Shown: piece by piece, positions 33,274 through 43,550 of the stretch
Position numbering within the stretch: position 1 is the first letter of the stretch
Layout of the letters: the number at the start of each line of letters is the position of its first letter
NCBI GenBank assembly: GCA_035610835.1
Contig: CM069447.1
Coordinates: 35,872,470 to 35,936,469, forward strand
Direction of reading: 5' to 3'
Source of the DNA: Ophiura sarsii
Lineage: Eukaryota; Echinodermata; Ophiuroidea; Amphilepidida; Ophiuridae
Length of the DNA: 64,000 bases
Translations under genes and position numbers: made by a program
Notes under the pieces: model-generated
The model's database searches: none
Seen by the model: the letters and a program-made list of their open reading frames with translations, nothing else
Told to the model about the DNA's origin: nothing

Positions 33274-33525
33274 TGTTTAACACTTTCCACACGGCTATTA
33301 GTTGTCCAATATACGAAACAGATGTTTCAGAAACCTTTCCCAAATGTTCAAAGTATAGGCCTATCGCAAATTTAACTGAACCAATACAAACAAATGTTTG
33401 TACTTACGTCAATGAATTTTTCATGGTGACTCTAAATATGGTAATGAAACTAAACAATGTTGATATTGTTTAAACATTGTATGACATTTTGTAACTGTGA
33501 CGACTGTCGCGTGGAAATTGTTATT
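33274..33525. mobile_element. MITE of the GCGGCTATT family
   Basis: Starts AACACTTTCCACACGGCTATTAG and ends near GTGACGACTGTCGCGTGGAAATTGTTA, the same layout as 30489-30732. It is about 250 bp with no gene. Confidence 0.65.
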
Positions 33526-34309
33526 CACTATATTGCCCACTGTATACTTTAAACACGCTTCAGTAGAGCGTAACAGTTGGATACACCATTGTGTTATATT
33601 TCGAGAACACACAACATCCATATCATACAACAATACACTTCTTGCCGGTTCAGGAGATATATAGTACCTGACCTCAGCTTATTTGCTAATAGAGACATTT
33701 ATTAATATAAATTGTGTTGTGTCATGTATAATTTGTTGAAGCGATGTGGAGTTGCTCACTGGAAAGCCACCTACGCAGACGCAACCTACCAAATCATCAA
33801 ATCATCAAATCGACTGTGTTGAATAGGTTATACAGTCCATAAAATAATTAACTGAGCAGGTAATACATTTTCTCTTAACTCCAAAATTGTAGCTTCTACG
33901 TAAAAATAATTATAAAGTTAAAATTGTGTTCATATGTAATGATTTGGTGGTATAAGGTGTTGTGGATGTAATTAGTTGTTGTTGTTAGAGTTGTTGTAGT
34001 TGTTTTTTTCCTTTTTCCTTTTTAAATTAATTTTCAAAATTTCAGCGGCTACTTTGACATTATCACATTAACATGCACACTAAATACTGTCACTGTATCG
34101 ATTATCCTTCATTTACTTTCACATGTCTGTCTCATGTATGTGACAATGGTACTAAAACCCTGCGGATCCTACATGTACTTCACATTGGCTCTTATACAAC
34201 CTGTGACATCGGGTCAACATTCAAAACTCTTCCGCCTTCGTGTACACGCACAACTCGTCTTTAGCAAGTCAATCCACTGTGCACGGTCAATCTAAACTAT
34301 TTTCAGCAG
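33526..34309. other. Stretch without a recognised gene
   Basis: Short ORFs of 60-70 codons (33421-33633, 34073-34264, 34240-34434) show no family. A TTGTTGTTGTTAGAGTTGTTG low-complexity stretch lies near 33970. Confidence 0.4.
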
Positions 34310-34599
34310 TTAGGCTATCAGCTAGGGGGGTCAACCGGTACCAAATAATTGAGGGAGTAAGGCTAATAATGATTTTTGACAAGGTTTTTACCTCTAGAAT
34401 AAGAAAATATGTGATAGCAAATTCAACGATGTAGCTAAATGTGTGTTATCACCCATTTTCAAAATGGCCGCCAAATTTCTCAAAATATCAATGGTTAGTG
34501 TAGTGTGTTTTTCACTATTCACCCTGTACCCTAAATTTGGGTATCTTATACCTGATTTTAGGGGTTAGAAAGGATTTTACAACTTTCTAAATGTCATTA

Positions 34600-35470
34600 G
34601 ATATTCATGAGAACTATAAATCCAAGATGGCGTCCAAAATGGCCGCCATAACCGGACAAAGCTCATATGACATATAGCAATCAAATTGTATGGTGAAAGT
34701 ATAGTTTTAATTGTGAGATGTATGTATTAGACCACTAGACACACAAATCCAGAACTTTTGCTTTGTTAACACACCTAAATCCAAGATGGCCGCCAAAATG
34801 GCCGCCAAAATTGGTAAAATTCTATTTATATTGGCATATAATATAAACCAACATGTATGATCAGAGTATAGTTTTAACAATGGGATGTAAGTGTTAGACC
34901 ACTAGAAACTCATATCTAGTAGTTTTGCTTAGTTAACATACTTTAAAACCAAAATGGCCGCCAAATTGATGGCCAAAAGTGGTCAAAATTCCATAAAATA
35001 GCATAATATCAACCGAAATGTATGATCAAAATATAGTTTTAACGATGGGATGTATCATGTATGTGTTAGACCACTAGTAACTCATAACCAGTATTTTTGC
35101 TCTGTTAACATAGTTCAAAATCCAAAATGGTTGCCAAAATGGCCCCCAAAATGGTTCCCGAAGTGGCTGCAAAAATTGTCAAATTCCATAAAATGGGATA
35201 ATATCAACCTAAATGTATGATGAAAATAATAGTTGGGATGTATGTATTAGACCACTAGTAACTCATATCTAGAATTTGTGCTTTGTTAACTTACTTAGAA
35301 ATCCAAAATGGCCCCCAAAATGACTGAACAAATTGTTGGAATTCCATAAAATGGGATAATATGATGAAAGTATTATAATACATTGGGGTGTATGTATTAG
35401 ACCACTAGTAACCCATATCCAGTATATTTGTATTGTAATAACATACTTTACAACCAAGATGGCCACCAAA
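34600..35470 (+). repeat. Subterminal tandem array, 150-181 bp x 5
   Basis: The marker ACCACTAG occurs at 34731, 34898, 35070, 35251 and 35401. Each unit has GGGATGTATGTATTAG, TTTGCT-TGTTAACATA and then AAAATGGCCGCCAAAATGG. The arrangement resembles repeated binding sites beside a TIR. Confidence 0.85.
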
Positions 35471-35486
35471 ATGGCCGCTGTAAATG

Positions 35487-37118
35487 TAAAAATAGTTTTA
35501 CAGAGTTGATGCGGCTAAGGGCTGAATTCCTTGATCATCTTCGTCACAACAATGGACAGCTGTCAGGTAGTGGATGTCCTACATTGACACGGTAGGTAGA
35601 AGAGGTCCTTTTTGGTCTACTTCGTGCATCTCGTGAAGGAAACTGGGATTTACACCTCGGTGCAATAAGAGCTATGATCCCATGGTGTTTCGCATTATGA
35701 CAAGGTCAACTATGCGAGGTATTTGTGTGCATACTTTGCTCAGATGACGAATCTACAAGAGACAAATCCAGATGTATATGAGGCTTTCAAGGAGGGGCAC
35801 TTTTCTGTACAGTTGTCCGGTGATAATCCCTTTGGAAAAATACCAGTTGACCAGACCATTGAAGTTACAGTGAACAAGGATACGCAAACTGCTGGAGGCA
35901 CAGAGCGGTTCAGCCTGAAAGTAGGAGCCATCAAGAGGTATTACATTACCGCAGAATACAGAAGTGCATTCCTTAGAAACCTGCGTAAGATGACAAAGGC
36001 AAATCCCACCTTCACCATGCTGATCTACAGGAACCAAGAATGCAGAAAGATGAAGAAGCTGTCAGAAATGTTGTAAATCTTATCCAAGGATGGACCAACC
36101 CATTTGCGGAGGAATGGGAGATTCAAAGTATCTCCACTGCAAAGGTTGCCACCAAAGAAGTCGCCAGTGATCTAAAGAGGGCAAAAGAAATCGGCGAGGA
36201 GGCATACAACTCATTTGTAAAGGAGCGGTTGGAACAAGACCCACCTGAGAAGAAGTTCCACGACCCTATCAAAACCCAGAGGCTTAAAACATGCTGCCCA
36301 TGCTGCTAAGGAGGGCTTCCCAGCTGTAGTACTCTCTTCAGAGGACACATATGTTTTCATCATGTGTGTTGCTTTCCATGACAAGTTTGGAGCACCGTTA
36401 TTCCAGAAGTTCCATTCTAAGACCAGACGAAGAGTAGTTGATGTGAGGAAAGTTGCTGGGTCACTTGGAATAGGTACATGCATAGCTCTGCTTGGAATGC
36501 ATGCATACACAGGATGCGACACGACAAGTGCTTTTGCTGGTAAAGGGAAATCAAGTTCCTTGACACTTCTAACCACTGACAGAGATGTAACAAGTAGGTC
36601 AAGATTGGAATCTCTCTCCAGAGCTCATGGTCCAGTTAGAGGCCTTCACATGCCGCATCTATGCACCCAAGACTCTATCCACCGAGGTTAATACTCTCAG
36701 ATATCATCTGTTCTGTGCAAAGAAAGGCGAGATGGAGAGTAATCAGCTTCCACCATGCAGGGACTGCCTTGTCAAACATGCACAGAGGGCAAACTATCAA
36801 GCTGCAATATGGAGAAGATGCTTGGAGAAGGATCCCAAAGTCCCAAGTCCTGTCGGAAAGGGATGGAAGACTGTAAAGGTTGAAGGGAAAGATGAACTTA
36901 GAGTTGACTGGATGAATGGTCAGCCCGCACCTGACGCTATGTTAGATCTTCTCGCTTGCAAGTGTACGCGAAAGTGTGAGCTACCACGCTGCGTATTCTT
37001 GGTAAATGGACTCATGTGCACCGATATGTGTAAGCTGAAGGACTGCGATAATCGACCTTCAGATGATGATATCAACCAACCAGATACAGATGAAGATGAG
37101 GACGATGAGGATTACTAA
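35487..37118 (+). pseudogene. Decayed gene for a nuclease-like protein with a C-terminal Cys cluster
   Basis: Homologous coding segments run in order through several frames. The first (about 35487-35696) includes LLRASREGNWDLHL and is broken by a TAG near 35590. A one-base shift near 35697 leads into 35698-36030 (NPFGKIPVDQTIEVTVNKDT, YYITAEYRSAFLR). Another shift leads into 36040-36288 (NLIQGWTNPFAEEW, ERLEQDPPEKKFHDP). The frame from about 36290 carries VVLSSEDTYVFIM and IALLGMHAYTGCDTTSAFAG, and 36627-37118 is the C-terminus with CxC-x3-C-x4-C-x8-C-x3-C-x4-C and an acidic tail. A large internal piece seems missing at about 36288. I recall the family as an unnamed repeat protein of many invertebrate genomes. 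The SSEDT and GCDT motifs resemble FEN/PIN-type nucleases, which is inference. The Tyr in SSEDTY may replace an expected acidic residue. Confidence 0.65.
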
Positions 37119-37778
37119 GCAATTGTTGAATGCTTGCTCAAACCTCATGCATAATACACAAAAAAATGTGAACTGAGGTGAACTAGAAACTCAGTATAGG
37201 CTAAGACTTCAAGACTCACATCTCTCTTCACCCCCCGCTCTTCAACTAACATTGTGTTATATTTATAACTGTGCTATATATTCAACTGTTTAAAACCCTA
37301 AACATTTTTACAGAATGATCTAATGCAATAACAATGTCCCCCATAACTACGGGATATACTTGCAAATCTACTGAATGCCAGTTATTTTCGTGCATATTTT
37401 GTGCATAAAGATGTTTGCTATGATGGCAGCCATTTTGTAAAATTGGGCGCCATATTGGATTTTATCTTCTTGGATTAAAGTTCAGATGATGTATTTCATA
37501 CTTTAAGAGAGTTGTAAAGTCTTAAACATCTCAAAACGCAATGCTATGTGTTACAAATTCCTACAAGAATATGAAACATGGTGTTTTTAATAGAAAAACA
37601 TGCATTTTGGCGGCCATTTTGAAAATGAGGTGATAACACCCATTTAGCTACATGGTTGAATTTGCTATCACATATTTTCATTTTCTAGGGGTAAAGACCT
37701 ATCCAAAAATCAATATTAGGCTTACTCCCTCATTTTGGTACCAATGGACCCTATTTTGGGGTCTGGCTGATAGCCTAA

Positions 37779-38377
37779 GTCTTTTCCGGAACAGTCAATC
37801 CAAACACCATTTGCCATTTTATCGTGGATCAAGGCTGCGCACCACACCAAATAATTTCCCTATTGAAATACGTGTAAAAAGTGACATATTTCAAGACACC
37901 TTTCCTACCCTCCGGTAACATTTATGGCATACTTGGCACCTATGACCATTTTCAGTAACATCTCAACTTTAATTAATTTAAGCCTTGTTTCTTTAGGAGT
38001 TATCAACCTATTTTTTCCGCTACGGACCCGCACACAGCGCCCTCACCTGTTCACGTTTTCTGACATGCATGTTCACCATTTATGCAGGGGCTTACGCAAT
38101 GGGCACTATTTAGGTCGATAAATGACAACAATCGTGCTTTATCGTTGTAGGTGCAACGGAGGTTCCATTCATTCATTTAAATACAAAAATACCATACCAG
38201 GAGAATAAAATTGCTCGAAAACCTCACATTTTCAAGATAATTCTTCGTGCTTTTCCGGAACTACTACCGGACTACTACCGGATTACACGCATTTCGCATT
38301 GATTTGGTGCAGTGCTCCCAAAACCATAGCGCTAAAATCAGCCTGTGAATGTGTTTCTATTATAATTTGATACTGTA
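37779..38377. other. Stretch without a recognised gene
   Basis: ORFs at 37652-37918 and 37924-38121 partly read out of the TIR and have no recognised family. Confidence 0.4.
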
Positions 38378-38890
38378 TGAGGGGGATCAAAACGTTTTTG
38401 AAATCACCCAGAAGTGAAGGAGCTTTTTATACAGGTGGCGCTAGATGCCAAGGCCATGTAAATCAATGACGTCTTCCAACGGTGATGTGTACATGGTAAA
38501 TAATAATGGTCCAATAACTGATTCTTGTGGGACGCCTTCCAGAAGAATATTAGGCTCAGATTTTGTTTTAAATGTTGTCATTTGTCACTCGTAGGTCTCA
38601 ATTTATTTCTGTAAATGACAACATTTCTAAGCCTCATACTCCTCTGGAAGGCTACCCACAAGGATCAGTTTTTGGACCATTATCGTTCACCATGTACACG
38701 GCACCGTTGGGATACGTCATTGATTTACATGACCGTGGCATCTAGCGCCACCTGTATAAACAGTAAACATACTTATGAGACCATTTTTGCACCATAATGT
38801 TTTTAAGGACCATTGATTACACTGACAAGATTTCATCGATATAGCTCATTCACTTCTGAGTGATTTCAAACACTTTTTGATACCCCCTCG
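38378..38890. mobile_element. Mariner-like foldback enclosing inverted RT fragments
   Basis: TGAGGGGGATCAAAACG and, inverted, TTTTTGATACCCCCTCG are the ends, with TA outside (38376-38377 and 38891-38892). The arms pair over most of their length, sharing GTGATTTCA, CAGGTGGCGCTAGATGCCA and GACGTC/GACGTA. The inner right arm (38636-38700) reads as LINE RT motif GYPQGSVFGPLSFTMYT. The inner left arm encodes the corresponding motif (GVPQESVIGPLLFTMYT) on the minus strand. The element thus carries an inverted duplication of a reverse-transcriptase fragment. Confidence 0.7.
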
Positions 38891-38976
38891 TATGTGATTA
38901 TGATTATTGCGGGTTCATTTGACAATAACGTGCCTGGAAACTGGACAGCTTTTACGTTATATAATAAACACATATT

Positions 38977-39108
38977 ATGGAAAGAACATGAAGTAAAATA
39001 CCAAATAAGATTATTATATCAAAATATTTGGCATCTAAAAACACCGATCATCAAACTTTCTTATCGTGAAATAGAGGGCAGCATACCAGTTTTCTATACG
39101 GCAAAATG
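38977..39108 (+). repeat. Direct repeat, first copy
   Basis: GGAAAGAACATGAAGTAAAA to CCAGTTTTCTATACGGCA is repeated at 39378-39512 with small changes. No gene is recognised in 38893-39833. Confidence 0.8.
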
Positions 39109-39377
39109 TATAAGTTTTCAGGGATCAGTCCCACCTATCAAAGATGGCATTGGCACCGTAACTAAAACATAAGACACGGTCCAAGGTTGTTCACTGAAAA
39201 CAACACTCTTTAAATATGAGTCCTATCACAAACTCTTACAATGAGAAATTACATTGTACATACGAATTTGTCAAAGCACTTGTAAAAGATTGGTTAATCA
39301 ATAAAATTTACAGCATTTGACACAGTTTAGTATTAGTATTTAGTTGACAAGCATATCATCAGTATTGGCACAATTCC

Positions 39378-39512
39378 TGGAAAGAACATGAGGTAAAATA
39401 CCTAAATAAGCTTATTACAATATCAAAACATTTAGAAACACTGCAGTCATCAAAATTTCGTGAAATCGTGAAATAGAGGACACAACAGCATACCAGTTTT
39501 CTATACGGCATA
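39378..39512 (+). repeat. Direct repeat, second copy
   Basis: Matches 38977-39108 (GGAAAGAACATGAGGTAAAA to CCAGTTTTCTATACGGCA). The copies are 400 bp apart. Confidence 0.8.
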
Positions 39513-40170
39513 ATGCCAGGCCTCTGCTACTTAGATTCTCGGCGGCTGTCACTCCGATACAACGTGCAAATCTGATGGAAACAATTTTTAAGACAGACGG
39601 GACCGGCTAAATGCCGAGAACAGAATGGAGAAACGGCCAATGAAAAATAACATCGTATTTAAAGTCATCGTACATAGACCCTATGTTTTTCCCGAACAAA
39701 AACTGAACGTCGCACACTTGTGATACCGCCCTCGCAAGAATGTAGGGACAATCCAGTTAAGGTTTGAACTGTGGACTGTTGTTTTGTCCGACCAAAATAC
39801 GGACATCCAACTGGGCTACAGGACTTGGGGAATTTATACATGTATCACCGTTTCGTCCGAGCGGGCGAGATTAGCCTTTGGACAAGCTCTTGCATTGTAG
39901 TTTTCAATTTCTAAACATGTGCGCCGATACTTAACATTGCTGGTGTGTCCATAGCTAGCTATGCGGTAGCGCCAACGAAATATTCGTACAAGAAAATAAA
40001 ATAAAAACCTACATGTACACTTTACACTCATAAAGTTTCTTCTTCTTAAAATTTCGGTATAGGCGCGGCCTACGTGCGGGCCCAGGCGCACAAACAAAGA
40101 CGTTATTTTCATGCTTGGCATCTGACTGGTCTATATTTTTCTTAATGTATCTGTTTGTTTATGTTTGTAG

Positions 40171-40247
40171 ATACGTGCACAGAATCATGGCAGACTTATG
40201 GGTTATCGTCATCGTTTTCTGCTCGCAACCGCTTTTTATCAGTGCAG
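40171..40247 (+). CDS. Candidate first coding exon with signal peptide
   Basis: An acceptor-like tract (TTTGTTTATGTTTGTAG) ends at 40170. An ATG follows at 40187, and the exon closes at GTGCAG|GTAAGAAA (donor at 40248), giving phase 1. The 20 encoded residues are MADLWVIVIVFCSQPLFISA, a plausible secretion signal with a hydrophobic core and small residues at the end. No downstream exon was found in the window. Element A begins about 240 bp after the donor and would be an intronic insertion if the exon is real. The upstream 39840-40130 stretch is CpG-rich and could hold a promoter. This rests on splice-site and signal-peptide appearance only. Confidence 0.35.
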
Positions 40248-40993
40248 GTAAGAAAGGGTAACTTTGGTAGATTCGTATATTTAAGTTTATATATTTATAA
40301 ATATTGGTCGTTCTGTTCAAGATTTGGATCTATTCCATCTACATCAGAGGAACCACAATAGACCAATCACGACGATGGCGGCGTTGTTAGATGCTATTAT
40401 CATAGATAAGCGGAGCGTAGATGGGAAACTCGGCGAAATTGTTGTTTCCGACGCACTCCAGTACGCGCCCTATCTCACTGTACTTGACTCACAGAATTAT
40501 AAAGGAGAAACCAGACGATTTTTTTTGCCCTATCTCTTTACGTGTAACGGGCGCCATTTTGGATTCCCATTATGGGGGGGGGGGGGGGGGGGCAAATTGG
40601 AGGTATGTCGGTATTTTTCGGAACTGCACGGAAAAGAACGAATGCAGCATCGTGCGTGAACACAAGCCGTGTCCCTCTCCGCGTAAAACGCAATCGTCGC
40701 GTGTGCTCTCGCGCCAGGCTACCTCGCGTAACACTGCGTAGGTCTATTTTTCGTGAAACACCGAAAACGCCATTGAACCAGGGTAAATACCGCGCTACAC
40801 GGGCGGTGAGCAGTGGTCCGATGCTGTTTTAGTGGCATAGGCTTTTCATGTTTTAAACCAAATTCATTTTGCTCATCCATACCGCTCAAATAGGTTTCAT
40901 GATTATCATGATTATACTCAAGTTTTATTTATCTCAAGCAGACCAAATAAGTGCCGCGCTCCCTTGACTAAGGCCATTTTTGTCAAAGGCATT

Positions 40994-40997
40994 GGTA
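40994..40997 (+). other. Target-site duplication GGTA, left
   Basis: GGTA directly before the left LTR is repeated directly after the right LTR at 47990-47993. Confidence 0.75.
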
Positions 40998-41335
40998 TGT
41001 AAGAACAAATTCTTACGTTGAGAAGGAAGAGTCTTTAATACATTCTAGTTGATTTCTATACCAAAGTTGGTTGTTTATTTACGAAAATCATACATGCTCC
41101 AAATAATAGAAGATACAAAATACGACGGACAATACACACAACACGTCTGTTGTGGTTGACGAGCAGGACGCGAGAGAACGATTCTAGATCGCGCACGACC
41201 CAAATAACCAGCGCTCAGCTGTGATTGGCTAATCATCTGAGCGCTGATTGGCCTATTCTAATAACAATAATACATATTCAAAGAATCGACATAGTATTGT
41301 TCCATTGCTAATGTAGGGATGTTTTATATCCCACA
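40998..41335 (+). repeat. Left LTR (338 bp)
   Basis: Matches 47644-47989 nearly perfectly. The only clear difference is an 8-bp tandem duplication (GGCTAATC) in the right copy. The near identity indicates a recent insertion. Confidence 0.9.
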
Positions 41336-41779
41336 TTACTATGTTTCTTTGAAGAAGGTGTCCTCACCGTTACTTATCAAAAATTATATGCATCTACTTA
41401 TATAACAAATAATTGTTGTACATAATAATATCTACCAAAACAATCATCCGATTGAATATAAACAGTTATCAGATGAGAATATCCTATAAATTCACTCTCA
41501 TCGAACAGTCTAAAATCGAATAATTTATCAAATTACATTTTTAAACACACACACACAAAAAACAAAAAACAAAAAAATTATCATCTTAAATCATATAATC
41601 AACCTATACAATGTCTACCACATCTTAAATAAATAAAACATAATAAACATACCATTTGTCAACATTGACCACACAAAACTTGAGGTGAATGTCATTTGTA
41701 GGAAACACTGACATCCATCAAGATTGTTACTTGAACCATGATGTTTCAAGACCATATCAACAATGACAGCATAATCACA

Positions 41780-41995
41780 TAATTATTTGTGACTATCCAC
41801 AAATTTTATTTATGGAAGAAATGACAATTCACTTCAGTAAAAAAAATTAATATTATCGCCGAAACAATCCAAATGCCGTGGACTCTCGTCCACACAGAAC
41901 ACTCTTTCTCATGTCAATATAAAATAAAATAAATTAGAAAAAAAATTGTGGCTACCCACAAATTTTATTTGTGGAAGAAATGTCAATGGAAAAAT
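41780..41995 (+). repeat. Two-copy direct repeat inside the LTR element
   Basis: CCACAAATTTTATTTATGGA (about 41799) and CCACAAATTTTATTTGTGGA (about 41950) share GAAGAAATG-CAAT flanks. Confidence 0.7.
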
Positions 41996-42889
41996 TGACA
42001 TATTTTATGACCATGATATATTATGACCATGTTATAACAAGTTTGACATCAGACAGATTCTTTGTCCATGTCAAACAATTGGATAGGCCATACTTGAAAG
42101 TAAAAGTCATGTTACTCATCACCAATGAATCTTGATATTTACATGTGTGTAAACAACAATTTTTCTTTTCTTTTGTTGTTACAATGCATCACATGGGTAA
42201 TCTTAATTTCTTTTGGTCCAAAAACATTTCACTTCAACACTACATGTAAGTGTTAGAAATCAAATAAGAAATATGGTAAATATCTCAAGTTTTAATTTTC
42301 ACCACCATTGTATATTCATCAACAAACCGTGAACGTACTGTATTTAGTACAATAAGAATATTTGTAGGAACTGCCTCATTTTCTGCAATGCATAGTAGAT
42401 ACATTATACAAATCATGACATACAGAGTTACAATTGTAATATACCTCATTCTACCACGTAACACTGGGAAGATTCATATAATCAACCTTTATAGTGAAAA
42501 AAATAAAATTATCATTGTGAAATATTGTGAATCATTATTAATACAATAGGAGCACCGAGAAGCGCTGGTCTTATTTCGTATCTCATACAAAATATGACTG
42601 TAGTATAACCCTACTATGTTAACTCATACACATTTCAAATGACAATGGAGGTATCCAAGTTACATAAAACCAAAGGATCAAACATATTGTGTCATCCTGT
42701 CAATTTCTGCAAAGTACACAATATAGACTGAAATTTAAAAATAAAATTCAAAAATTTATATTCCAAAATTAGATAATTAAATCCATTCAAGAATGTTCAC
42801 ATCATTAGAAGCTTGTAATGTGATTACATTACAATTACTGACAGCTTAAAAGAAAGTTACAATAAACTTATGTCAAACACAAATCCACA

Positions 42890-43165
42890 AATTCATAACA
42901 TGTCAAACACAAATCCCTAACAAATACACAAATCCCTCACATTACAATATCTTCCACCACATCAAAACATAAGTCAAGACCCTCACAAATACATAAATCC
43001 CTACGTTACAAAATCATCCACCACACCAAAATATATAAGTCAAGACCCTCACAAATACATAAATCCCTACATTACAATATCTTCCACCACATCAAAACAT
43101 AAGTCAAGACCCTCACAAAATACATAAATCCCTACATTACAATATCATTCACCACATCAAATCAT
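42890..43165 (+). repeat. Tandem repeat of about 65 bp, roughly 4 copies
   Basis: The unit contains CACATCAAAACATAAGTCAAG, ACCCTCACAAATACATAAATC and CCTACATTACAATATC. It lies in the internal region just upstream of the LINE. Confidence 0.85.
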
Positions 43166-43384
43166 ATACCGTATACCCAAACATTATTTTATAAACCAAT
43201 ATCAAATGTCTTGTTTTTCATGGACATTTTGTATCCATGATAAACACATCACACATAATTCGCCACTGACGTAACTGGAATAACCATTAAAATAATCCTA
43301 AGTTATAGAATCATTTTAACTTTCCTTGTGGTACCATAGATAATCGATGGTGGTACATAACCATAATCCTATGATTGTAAGCCA

Positions 43385-43550
43385 TGCATGGTTAAAGACG
43401 TCAGAACAGAAGCCGGTATTAGTGACCACGACATAGTTTTCGCTACCATTGACCTACGTGCAAAATGGAAAAGGCAACCAAGACGGCAGTATTATGTTCG
43501 TAGAAAGGCCAACGCAGAATTGAATTGCCTTCAAAAACAAATATTTCGGT
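43385..43550 (+). pseudogene. C-terminal remnant of the LINE endonuclease domain
   Basis: The frame from 43388 reads GISDHDIVFATIDLRAK, the conserved SDH block at the end of an APE-type LINE endonuclease. It is out of frame with the following RT ORF, probably through a small deletion near 43550. Everything further 5' is missing. Confidence 0.75.

Larger units (their letters stand above)
34310..37778 (+). mobile_element. 3.5-kb TIR element carrying a nuclease-like, Cys-rich gene
   Basis: Arms 34310-34475 and 37614-37778 are reverse complements at roughly 85% by eye. They share TTAGGCTATCAG, GAGGGAGTAAG, AAATATGTGATAGCAAATTC, GTAGCTAAATG and TTTTCAAAATGGCCGCCAAA. The left subterminal part is a tandem array (34600-35470). 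The only coding remnant is at about 35487-37118. Coding region plus TIRs suggests a cut-and-paste DNA element. No classical DDE transposase is seen and the target duplication is not resolved. Confidence 0.7.

Noticed and set aside
39834..40121. 95-codon minus-strand ORF as a gene
   Set aside because: No recognised domain, and the stretch is CpG-rich and lies upstream of the candidate exon. A promoter or UTR is as likely.
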